Origin: Defluviitaleaceae bacterium
Lineage (GTDB): Bacteria; Bacillota; Clostridia; Lachnospirales; WQUN01
Reading direction: 5' to 3'
Length of the DNA: 9,462 nt
NCBI GenBank assembly: GCA_009783525.1
Contig: WRDG01000071.1
Span: 1 to 9,462, forward strand
Shown piece by piece: positions 1 to 6,435 of this stretch (position 1 is its first letter; every line of letters begins with the position of its first letter). The translations under genes and the position numbers were made by a program. Under the pieces are notes generated by a model. It was given only the letters and a program-made list of their open reading frames with translations, was not told the DNA's origin and made no database searches.

Positions 1-1
1 C

Positions 2-565
2 GACCTCGCCGATTTGGAAGCGGGCTTTATTTTTGATGTGGTTTATGCGTCCGATGATAATTTTATGGGCGAGGCGCTGTACGATATTCCGCTTTGCCTT
101 GCGCATGAAGATTTGGCCCGCGCTTTGATTGACGCGCAAAAACATGCGCGGGAGCTCGGGCTTGGGCTGATAATTTACGACGCCTACAGACCCGTTTCGG
201 CGCAAATAAAAATGCGCGACCTCGCTCCGGAAGGGCAAAAGCATTTCGTCGCAACCGTACAAAACGCAAACCATCCGAGAGGGGCCGCCGTAGACTGTTC
301 GCTTGCGGACGAATCGGGTGAGCCTCTTGCGATGCCGTCGGGATTCGACGAACTGACGGAGCGGGCCGCAGTAAATTACGCGGGCGGCACAGACGAAGAA
401 CGGGCAAACAGAGACCTATTGATAAAAATAATGCATGAAGCGGGTTTGCGCGTGGCCGCTGGCGAGTGGTGGCATTTCGCGCTCGAAGGTGCGGGCCGGT
501 ACGAAAGCATGGATTTTTCGTTTGAAGAATTTATGGCAGGGAGGGATTCGGATGAAACCGATTGA
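2..565 (+). CDS. D-alanyl-D-alanine dipeptidase, VanX/DdpX-like (peptidase M15D), 5' end outside the window
   Basis: Predicted zinc dipeptidase that cleaves D-Ala-D-Ala, a peptidoglycan precursor and turnover product; in this family the role is either glycopeptide resistance (VanX) or D-amino-acid salvage (DdpX). The frame is open from base 2, and its first visible residues, including DVVYASDDNF, already match the family N-terminus (D-x-x-Y-A-T-x-x-N-F). The true start is therefore probably a few codons upstream, not the TTG at 14. Counting from that TTG, YRP (Arg59) matches the conserved VanX arginine. His87 and Asp94 in H-P-R-G-A-A-V-D, with His154 in E-W-W-H-F, are the three zinc ligands, and Glu151 is the general base. 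The His87-His154 distance (67) is close to that in VanX (68). The stop lies 14 nt inside the next gene. No vanH or vanA is visible, so salvage is likelier than resistance. Confidence 0.88.
   Translation, partial: DLADLEAGFIFDVVYASDDNFMGEALYDIPLCLAHEDLARALIDAQKHARELGLGLIIYDAYRPVSAQIKMRDLAPEGQKHFVATVQNANHPRGAAVDCSLADESGEPLAMPSGFDELTERAAVNYAGGTDEERANRDLLIKIMHEAGLRVAAGEWWHFALEGAGRYESMDFSFEEFMAGRDSDETD
538..545 (+). promoter_or_regulatory. Shine-Dalgarno site setting the start of the UroD-family gene at 552
   Basis: AGGGAGGG ends 6 nt before the ATG at 552. It lies inside the dipeptidase coding sequence and shows that translation starts at 552 rather than at an in-frame upstream codon such as 435. 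The arrangement fits translational coupling to the dipeptidase. Confidence 0.7.
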
Positions 566-1529
566 AAGGGTGCTTGCGGCAATCGAAAGGAAGCCGTTTG
601 ACCGCGTGCCCATCAGGCATCTTGCCGATAGCGAGGTGAACGACAGTCTGTACGATAATTATTGCATAGAGCGCGGAGATTACGACAGCCTGCTTGATGC
701 GTTGGGAGACGATTTTAGGAGCATTGCGCCGTTTTTTAAAGAAGAGTTTCCTGCGCGCCATGTTTCTGCCGCGGATATAAATTCGCCGGGCGGCATACCG
801 GACGACATTTTTCCAAAGGCCGATTGGTACGACTATTCGGAAATAAAAAATCAATGCGAAAAATACCGCGGCTATGCAAAAATTGCGGGCTATTGCGAAT
901 TTGACTTTATCAACTCGATCAGTTTCGTGCGCGGCTACGAGCGCGTCATAACGGACATAGCGGAGCTTAACCCCGTTTATTTAAAGCTTGTGGAAATACG
1001 GGCGGAGCGTGTAAGCGCTTATATAAAAAATATTTTGCTGGCGGCCGGAGGCGAGATAGACATCGTTCATTTCGGCGAGGATCTCGGCACGCAGTTGAAC
1101 CTTATGATCAGCATGGATACCTTTGACGGCCTGTTTGCGGATCATTACAAAAATGCGTTTGCCACGGCTCACGCATACGGTGCGAAAACGATGCTTCATT
1201 CGTGCGGCTCCGTATGGAAGGCGATACCCAGGCTGATCGAGCTGGGGCTCGACATTTTGGACGTTGTGCAGACGAACGCGGCGGGAATGGAAATCGAACG
1301 CCTGCACGCGATGTTCGGCAGCGGCATTTGCTTTGCGGGGACCATGTGCGTGCAAAATGTGCTGCCGTTCGAATCGAAGGAGACGGTTGAATATGAAGTA
1401 AAAAAACGCCTCGAACTTTTCAGCCGGGGCGGTTTAATATTGGGGCCGAGTCACTTGATAAACAAGGAAACTCCTCTTGAAAATATTTTGGCGATGTATA
1501 AAACAGCTAACGAATACAGACCAATATAG
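552..1529 (+). CDS. Uroporphyrinogen decarboxylase (UroD) family protein, probable methyltransferase-like paralogue
   Basis: A 325-residue soluble TIM-barrel protein of the UroD/MtaA superfamily. Family members either decarboxylate uroporphyrinogen III or move methyl groups between corrinoid proteins and thiols or folate; many paralogues in anaerobes have no assigned substrate. It opens with the typical K-P-I-E-R-V-L-A-A-I-E-R-K-P-x-D-R-V-P (residues 2-20). It has the H-S-C-G motif at 216-219, which is the start of the H-x-C zinc site in MtaA-like members, and ends with the hallmark G-G-L-I-L-G-P-S-H-L-I-N and T-P-L-E-N (293-311). The third zinc Cys of true MtaA proteins (G-C-G-I-P context) is replaced by His301, as in many UroD-like paralogues, so zinc or methyltransfer function is not certain. 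No heme genes or corrinoid protein lie nearby, which argues against a heme role. It overlaps the upstream stop by 14 nt and the convergent hydrolase by 23 nt. Confidence 0.85.
   Translation: MKPIERVLAAIERKPFDRVPIRHLADSEVNDSLYDNYCIERGDYDSLLDALGDDFRSIAPFFKEEFPARHVSAADINSPGGIPDDIFPKADWYDYSEIKNQCEKYRGYAKIAGYCEFDFINSISFVRGYERVITDIAELNPVYLKLVEIRAERVSAYIKNILLAAGGEIDIVHFGEDLGTQLNLMISMDTFDGLFADHYKNAFATAHAYGAKTMLHSCGSVWKAIPRLIELGLDILDVVQTNAAGMEIERLHAMFGSGICFAGTMCVQNVLPFESKETVEYEVKKRLELFSRGGLILGPSHLINKETPLENILAMYKTANEYRPI
1400..1431 (-). terminator. Candidate intrinsic terminator of the minus-strand glycoside hydrolase gene
   Basis: Read on the minus strand, CGCCCCG (1431-1425) can pair with CGAGGCG (1413-1407) with one C-A mismatch across an 11-nt loop, followed at once by a run of seven T (1406-1400). 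It lies about 75 nt past the hydrolase stop, inside the 3' part of the UroD-family coding sequence. The stem is modest, so this is less certain than its counterpart at 1756-1794. Confidence 0.42.
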
Positions 1530-4077
1530 GATAATCTTTTACGATCAGGCCTTTTATTGCGGTTGTTCCGTTTTTTAAATAATAAGCGAGGCGCTGCTCC
1601 GTTCCGTTCATCAAATCGTATGCGACTGCTTCACTCGAAGCCTGCCCTTCGATTTCAAGACAGATTTCTTCTGTGACAGTTTCGTCCGCGATAGGGACGT
1701 CGAGCCACAGCGCAACCATTAAAGAGCCGTCCGAATGTTCGAGCGGAAAAGAGATAACGTCCGTTTTGTTGTTTGAAACGGACGTTTTTATTTTGAAAAA
1801 AGCGCGGCTGCAGCCGTCCAGCGCGGTTGCGGCGTTGCGCCAAGCGTAATAGGACGGTGTCGGCTGGCACGGGTTTACCGTTTGCACCGGAGCGGGCACG
1901 CGGCAAAGCGCCTGCGGATGCGGAAACGAGTTGAAATGCGGGTGGCACGGGCCCGCGCCCGTGTTTAGCGCGCTGTGCCCAACCAAACACCGCAGCAAAT
2001 ATTTTGCCATGTACATTTCCGTATAGCCTTCCATAGGCCCGCTCGCCGGATAAATCGAGCCGACATAAATTTCGTTGGCGTAATATTCGCCTTTAAAGCC
2101 GAGCAGAATGCAATCGGAAATAAAATCTTTTACATGCGAAAAATATTCGGCGTTCATCGGCGTGCCGTCGGCGGAGCAGCGGGCGTTGCGCGCGATGGGA
2201 TGCCAGCCGATTGCCGCGGACAAATGCGCGACGGGCACGCGCGAAGCGTCGCCCCAATAATTCCAAACGATCGTCCAATCGCCGCTGTCCGCGCCGAAGC
2301 CGTTCCGTAAATAACCTTCGCAGACCGAGTAAAAATTTTTAAAGACACTTTCGTGAGTAAGCGTCATCGGGCGGCGCGGGTTGTGCATGACGCCCGCGCT
2401 TCCCTTTTCGGTTATATGCGTAACCGTATGGCTCAGGGTTTCGCTGCGGCCGGCGTCCGAAACGGTCATGAACGCTTCGCTTCCAATAATACGCGCTTCG
2501 ATTTTTACCGCGCCGCCAAATTTTCCCGTAATTTTTTTGGAATGGCGCACCGGATCGTCCACATGAAACGGATGCCCGCTTGTCGTTTCGGAAAAATATA
2601 TTTCGCCGGCGGCGGGGTCGTACATTGCGGCCAAATAACAGCCCTCGTTTTTAAACCTGAGCACGACGCCCGTTTCGGCCGGGCTGTCCGTTTCCGCGGA
2701 AACGGTCATGTCCGCGGCGCAAAGGTTTTTGTCTGCTATCAGCACGCGACCGTTCGCATAAAAAATTCCGCTTTCTATAAACGCCCCGGCGCTTAGGCAA
2801 TTTATGTTCCTGTACGACGGATATTCTTCCGCGAGGCTTCCGATTGCTATTTTCGCGCCGGGGTCAACTGATTTAATTGCAGCGTATACCGGCTTGAACA
2901 ATGTATTGACGCACCAGTCGACGCCGCGGAGCAAAAAGTTCATATTCCATTCGTTGCCTATTTCGTAGATCGCTATGCGGCCTTTAAAATGCCGCGCCAT
3001 AAAGCGGACGTAGTTAAGATACGCTTCGAACATGGCTGGCGAGCTATCCACGTCGGGCACGGGGTTGTTGTACAGGTCGTTAAGCTCGAGGTAACGCGCC
3101 TCATGCCAGCCGAGGCTGCGCGGCGGATCCGTATACAGCCTGTTGCCTTTAAAGTCGAGGTTCATTATTACGGCGACGCCGTTTTTATTGCAGTCGTCCA
3201 CCGCCGCGTCAAAACACGCGTCCACTTCAAGCACGCCGCGTTCGCGTTCGGTGTACGCCCAAAGATACGAGCCGTTGTCGCCGCCCGCGCGCACCCATTT
3301 GTTGCCGAGGTCGTACTGCAGCGGCCCCCAAAGCGCGTCCTGCGCAATTTTTTCTCCCGAAACGCCGTATGAAACAGAAGAGACGGAAACGGCTGCGCCG
3401 CGAGAAAAAAGCGCGATGTTTTCGTTTTTGTCCGACATTATTTTTACTCCGCATATCGAAAAAACATGAAAGGCGAAACGGACGGTCTTTTCAAAATTTT
3501 CGCCTGTGATAAGGATCTGCTTTGCCCGGACGGTTTTTTGCAGCGGGATTTTTATTTCATGCAAATCCGTATCTATGCCTCCGTTAAAATAAACCGTTTC
3601 CCACCGCCGTGCGTCGCGGCTCGTCTGCACGGTCAGGCGTTTCGGCAGAGCCCTGCCGTAGTTCCAATCCTGCCCCATATAGTTCGTGTTGCAAATCAAA
3701 ACGATTTCGGTGACGGCGCTTTCGGCGGGCAGGTCTATGCGTATCCATTCGGGGCGCGCGTCGGGCGCGTAGCACCCCCAGCTGCACCATATCGTGCCGG
3801 GGTTGCCGTCGATCAAATGCAGCGGCAGCATCGGCTGCGACTCCGTTTGCCATGTGCGCGGGGTCATTTCATGCTCCGCGCCCGCGTAATTTGATTTAAT
3901 CTCGCTTGATTTTTTTAACCGGAATTTTTTGGGCGGCGGCGCGTCCGCCTGCGCGGTTACGCCGGAATAAAAGGTGGGGCTCTCGCCGTAGACATATATT
4001 TGGTTTCCGAACGAGTAAACGGGCACGCCCTCGCAGGTCGTTTCTTCTGTGCAGTATCTTTCAAGCGGTCTGTCCAT
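1507..4077 (-). CDS. Clan GH-A-like glycoside hydrolase with N-terminal discoidin-like domain and a lectin-like insertion
   Basis: An 856-residue predicted retaining glycosidase; substrate unknown. Residues about 70-215 look like an F5/8 type C (discoidin/CBM32-like) domain, with D-G-N-P-G-T-I-W at 90-97 and N-Y-G-R-A-L-P near 139. A barrel follows (about 250-425) with Y-E-I-G-N-E-W; Glu376 is the candidate acid/base. Residues about 430-580 form a beta-rich stretch (G-V-V-L-R-F-K-N-E-G-C-Y-L near 470) resembling LamG or DUF1080-type lectin folds. The barrel seems to resume near 600, and Glu669 in Y-Y-A-N-E-I is the candidate nucleophile. The C-terminus (about 755-856) looks like a beta domain. 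The ATG at 4077 is chosen over the upstream in-frame start at 4131 because AAAGGGGA precedes it by 5 nt. With no signal peptide and many Cys, a cytosolic location and imported oligosaccharides are likely. The GH family cannot be assigned by eye; GH39- or GH5-like are possible. Confidence 0.8.
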   Translation of the reverse strand: MDRPLERYCTEETTCEGVPVYSFGNQIYVYGESPTFYSGVTAQADAPPPKKFRLKKSSEIKSNYAGAEHEMTPRTWQTESQPMLPLHLIDGNPGTIWCSWGCYAPDARPEWIRIDLPAESAVTEIVLICNTNYMGQDWNYGRALPKRLTVQTSRDARRWETVYFNGGIDTDLHEIKIPLQKTVRAKQILITGENFEKTVRFAFHVFSICGVKIMSDKNENIALFSRGAAVSVSSVSYGVSGEKIAQDALWGPLQYDLGNKWVRAGGDNGSYLWAYTERERGVLEVDACFDAAVDDCNKNGVAVIMNLDFKGNRLYTDPPRSLGWHEARYLELNDLYNNPVPDVDSSPAMFEAYLNYVRFMARHFKGRIAIYEIGNEWNMNFLLRGVDWCVNTLFKPVYAAIKSVDPGAKIAIGSLAEEYPSYRNINCLSAGAFIESGIFYANGRVLIADKNLCAADMTVSAETDSPAETGVVLRFKNEGCYLAAMYDPAAGEIYFSETTSGHPFHVDDPVRHSKKITGKFGGAVKIEARIIGSEAFMTVSDAGRSETLSHTVTHITEKGSAGVMHNPRRPMTLTHESVFKNFYSVCEGYLRNGFGADSGDWTIVWNYWGDASRVPVAHLSAAIGWHPIARNARCSADGTPMNAEYFSHVKDFISDCILLGFKGEYYANEIYVGSIYPASGPMEGYTEMYMAKYLLRCLVGHSALNTGAGPCHPHFNSFPHPQALCRVPAPVQTVNPCQPTPSYYAWRNAATALDGCSRAFFKIKTSVSNNKTDVISFPLEHSDGSLMVALWLDVPIADETVTEEICLEIEGQASSEAVAYDLMNGTEQRLAYYLKNGTTAIKGLIVKDYPILVCIR
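1756..1794 (+). terminator. Strong intrinsic terminator for the dipeptidase/UroD unit, embedded antisense in the hydrolase gene
   Basis: AACGTCCGTTT (1756-1766) and AAACGGACGTT (1776-1786) are perfect 11-bp inverted arms around a 9-nt loop, followed by a T-rich tail (1785-1794, nine T and one A). On the plus strand this is a textbook rho-independent terminator, about 225 nt past the UroD-family stop at 1529. On the minus strand there is no T run after the stem, so it should act in one direction only. The same bases encode part of the C-terminal beta domain of the hydrolase. Confidence 0.8.
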
Positions 4078-4082
4078 ACAAA

Positions 4083-4090
4083 TCCCCTTT
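4083..4090 (-). promoter_or_regulatory. Shine-Dalgarno site setting the hydrolase start at 4077
   Basis: On the minus strand AAAGGGGA sits 5 nt before the ATG at 4077-4075. The alternative in-frame start at 4131 lies at or upstream of the predicted -10 box and has no such site, so the extra 18 residues are unlikely to be translated. Confidence 0.75.
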
Positions 4091-4122
4091 GCAATATTTG
4101 TTTTGCTTGTGCTATATTCCGT

Positions 4123-4128
4123 ATTATA
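4123..4128 (-). promoter_or_regulatory. Candidate -10 box of the hydrolase promoter
   Basis: The minus strand reads a consensus TATAAT here. The predicted transcription start is near 4116, giving a leader of about 38 nt before the ATG at 4077. No good -35 box is found at 16-18 bp spacing (CATGTG at 17 bp), so an activator or the adjacent inverted repeat may be needed for expression. Confidence 0.5.
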
Positions 4129-4145
4129 CAAAAATTATTTGTATA
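4125..4145. promoter_or_regulatory. Perfect inverted repeat, candidate operator between divergent genes
   Basis: TATACAAA and TTTGTATA are perfect 8-bp arms with a 5-bp spacer. The left arm overlaps the hydrolase -10 box, and the site lies in the intergenic region shared with the divergent dehydrogenase. A dimeric repressor bound here would block the hydrolase promoter and could also affect the dehydrogenase. No regulator gene is present in the window to pair with it. Confidence 0.5.
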
Positions 4146-4213
4146 CACATGCTGTTTTATTGCGGCGGCGTTTATAAAAAATTGCGAAAAAATTTTGCAC
4201 GGCGGAGGTTAAT

Positions 4214-5233
4214 ATGCTGGCGTATGTAGTCAACGCGCCGTACGACGGGAATTTGTGCGAGAGGGAAACGCCGCGCATAGCGGCGGACGAAGTGCTTGTA
4301 AGGGTTCGCGCCGCGTCCGTATGCCACAGCGACCTCGATATTATAGAGGGCCGCCGCGTGCATTCGCTGACGCTGCCCGTAATACTCGGACATGAATTTG
4401 CGGGAGAAATTATCGAAACGGGCGCCGACATAAAGGATTTAAAGATCGGCATGGCGGTAGGATGCGAGTGCATCATTTGGTGCGGGCGCTGCCGCGCATG
4501 CCTCGCGGGCGACACGTCGCGCTGCGAAAATTTTAACGAGCTGGGTACGATGCGCGACGGCGGCTTTGCGGAATACGCAGCCGTGCCGAGCCACATGGTG
4601 CATCGTTTGCGCGGCCTGCCTGCGGACGAAGCCTCAAACCTCGAGCCGGCGGGAAACGGATTTCATGCGGCGGAAGCGTGCGGCATCCGCGAAGGCGACG
4701 CCGTTGCCGTGATCGGACCCGGGCCTATCGGGTTGTACGCAATGCAGTGCGCGGCGCTCTACAAGCCGGATAAACTGATAATGGCCGGCACGCGCAAAAA
4801 CCGCCTCGAAACCGCAAAGCTGCTTGGGGCGACGCATACGGTAAACGTAAGCGAAACAGACGCGTATAAATCAATTATTGATATAACGGAAGGCAAGGGC
4901 GCGGACCGCGTGATCCAATGCGCCACCACGCCCGAAGCAAACGCGCTTGCCGTAAAAATACTTGGTTCAAATTCTGTTTTGGCAATGGAAGGTTACGGCG
5001 GCGGCACGCTTAACATGGCGTTCAACGACTTTTTACAAAAGCCCGTCAGCATTTTGGGCGTGACGGGTGTTTCGCACAGGCATTTTAAGGAAACGCTCGC
5101 CGCCGCAGAAAGCGGGAAAATAAAAATAGCGCCGGTAATAACGCACAGGTTTCCGCTGTGCAAAATAGAAGAGGCGTTCAAATTAATGAAGGATAAAAAT
5201 GCCAACGCGATAAAAATCGTAATAAATCCGTAA
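4214..5233 (+). CDS. Zinc-dependent medium-chain alcohol/polyol dehydrogenase
   Basis: A 339-residue cytosolic MDR-family dehydrogenase (sorbitol/threonine/alcohol dehydrogenase type) oxidising a secondary alcohol or polyol with NAD(P). The catalytic zinc site is Cys37 (S-V-C-H-S-D), His60-Glu61 (G-H-E) and Glu144 (L-E-P-A-G-N-G). The structural zinc Cys residues are all present at 90, 93, 96 and 104 with the canonical spacing. The Rossmann motif is G-P-G-P-I-G at 168-173. After beta-2, where NAD-specific members carry an Asp, it has Gly192-Thr193-Arg194, which resembles the G-S-R of NADP-dependent secondary alcohol dehydrogenases; NADP(H) use is therefore suggested, not proven. Length is normal for the family. 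GGAGG at 4204-4208 ends 5 nt before the ATG. It is divergent from the hydrolase and is followed after 92 bp by a UroD-family gene, so a role in using the hydrolase product is plausible. Confidence 0.9.
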   Translation: MLAYVVNAPYDGNLCERETPRIAADEVLVRVRAASVCHSDLDIIEGRRVHSLTLPVILGHEFAGEIIETGADIKDLKIGMAVGCECIIWCGRCRACLAGDTSRCENFNELGTMRDGGFAEYAAVPSHMVHRLRGLPADEASNLEPAGNGFHAAEACGIREGDAVAVIGPGPIGLYAMQCAALYKPDKLIMAGTRKNRLETAKLLGATHTVNVSETDAYKSIIDITEGKGADRVIQCATTPEANALAVKILGSNSVLAMEGYGGGTLNMAFNDFLQKPVSILGVTGVSHRHFKETLAAAESGKIKIAPVITHRFPLCKIEEAFKLMKDKNANAIKIVINP

Positions 5234-5325
5234 AATTACAACGAAAAAATGCAAAAAAATTATTTGATGTAAAAGACCGCGCACGCTTTTTGAATTGCCT
5301 GCAAAAACGCGAAAGGAAAAAAAAT

Positions 5326-6396
5326 ATGAATGTCGGTTTCGATTTTGATAAATATTTGCTCTATTGCGAAAACAACAATAAAAAAGCCCGCGGTTTTTTT
5401 TCGGGCGGTTTTTTACCCGTAAACACATGGACTCTCGGAAAAAATACGTTCGCGGTAAATTCGAGGGACGCGGAGCTGATGTTAAGCGAACAGCTCGCAG
5501 GCATAAGCGAAACGATGGAAGAGTACAACGACTGGATCCCTTACCTCGAGCCCTGGCACGGCGTGGGTGTCTTTGCCGAGGCGTTCGGCTGTCCGTTCGA
5601 ATGGAACGATTACGACGCGCCGTGGACGCGCACTGTCGTTAAAGACATAGAGGGCTTGAAGCGGCTTAAAAAGCCGGAGCTTAAAAATTCTAAAATGCTG
5701 CAGTACGTGCTCCGCACGACGGAATATTTTAACGAGCAAACCCGCGGGCAGGTTTATATATCCGCCACGGACACACAGAGCCCCGTTGACAATTTGACGC
5801 TTATTGCCGACCCGACTTGGTTTTTAACGGAGGCCTGGGATTATCCGCGGGAGTTCCACCGCGTGCTGTCGAATATAACAGATTTAATGATCGAGTTTAC
5901 GCTCGAGCAGCGAGCACTTTGCGCCAAACCTGCCGCGCCCGGGCACACCACATGGTCGCCGGATATTTTTGGCGGCGTATCCGTTTCGGAAGACGTAATG
6001 GTCATGATGGGGCCCGATTTTTACAACGAATTCGCTAAGCCGTACAACGAACGGTTCGCGGAGGCAACAGGCGGCATCGCAATACATTCGTGCGGCAAAT
6101 GGGCGCACAGCTTTAAAGCGGCGCAGGACACCCGCGGAATAGTGATGGCGGATCTTTCCGTCAGCAAGATTTACGATCCGGATCCGAACATACCGGAAAA
6201 AATAATAAGCGGATTCGGCGACGGCAAGGTGCCCGTGCAGGTACGGGCGGACTACGCGGACATTAAATTGATCGACGAGCTTTTGGGTTCGGACGCGAAA
6301 CTCATTTTAGTTTTGTGGCGCGCGGACAGCCAAGCGGACAGAGAACGGCAGTACAATGACATAAAAGAAAGATGGGCAAAAAAACGAAAAAAATAA
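5326..6396 (+). CDS. Divergent uroporphyrinogen decarboxylase (UroD) family protein
   Basis: A 356-residue soluble protein of the UroD/MtaA superfamily, substrate unknown. Supporting features are A-T-D-T-Q-S-P-V-D-N (147-156), matching the substrate-pocket strand of the family; M-M-G-P-D-F-Y-N-E-F-A-K-P-Y (227-240), the usual F-x-x-x-x-x-P-Y segment; and H-S-C-G at 254-257, the conserved strand that bears the H-x-C zinc pair in methyltransferase members. It lacks the C-terminal S-H-x-I or G-C-G-I plus T-P-x-E-N signature that is present in the gene at 552, so it belongs to a different branch. It ends in a basic tail (E-R-W-A-K-K-R-K-K). The ATG at 5326 is preferred over the upstream in-frame TTG at 5290 because GAAAGGA (5311-5317) precedes it by 8 nt. 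It lies 92 bp after the dehydrogenase and 39 bp before echA, so co-transcription is possible. Confidence 0.82.
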   Translation: MNVGFDFDKYLLYCENNNKKARGFFSGGFLPVNTWTLGKNTFAVNSRDAELMLSEQLAGISETMEEYNDWIPYLEPWHGVGVFAEAFGCPFEWNDYDAPWTRTVVKDIEGLKRLKKPELKNSKMLQYVLRTTEYFNEQTRGQVYISATDTQSPVDNLTLIADPTWFLTEAWDYPREFHRVLSNITDLMIEFTLEQRALCAKPAAPGHTTWSPDIFGGVSVSEDVMVMMGPDFYNEFAKPYNERFAEATGGIAIHSCGKWAHSFKAAQDTRGIVMADLSVSKIYDPDPNIPEKIISGFGDGKVPVQVRADYADIKLIDELLGSDAKLILVLWRADSQADRERQYNDIKERWAKKRKK

Positions 6397-6420
6397 TTTG
6401 ACCGGTATGTTCATGTACCG

Positions 6421-6427
6421 AAAGGAG
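6421..6427 (+). promoter_or_regulatory. Shine-Dalgarno site supporting the TTG start of echA
   Basis: AAAGGAG ends 8 nt before the TTG at 6436. The first residues after this TTG (M-E-I-L-L-V-L-I-G-L-P) begin the first membrane helix directly, so the rare TTG start is well supported. Confidence 0.75.
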
Positions 6428-6435
6428 CGGACGGT

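Noticed and set aside
14..16. TTG at 14 as the dipeptidase start
   Set aside because: The residues encoded upstream from base 2 continue the family N-terminus, and no ribosome site is visible in the 13 preceding bases.
1559..1576. Small hairpin CGG-N5-CCG followed by six T, soon after the UroD-family stop
   Set aside because: The stem is only three Watson-Crick pairs; the 11-bp hairpin at 1756 is a far better terminator.
2353..2796. Long plus-strand open frames opposite the hydrolase gene, such as 2353-2796 and 2989-3372
   Set aside because: They are antisense to a well-supported gene, rich in Arg, Ala and His as expected for GC-rich shadow frames, and lack ribosome sites or recognisable domains.
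4078..4131. Upstream in-frame start adding 18 residues to the hydrolase
   Set aside because: It starts at or upstream of the predicted -10 box and lacks a Shine-Dalgarno site, while the ATG at 4077 has a strong one 5 nt away.
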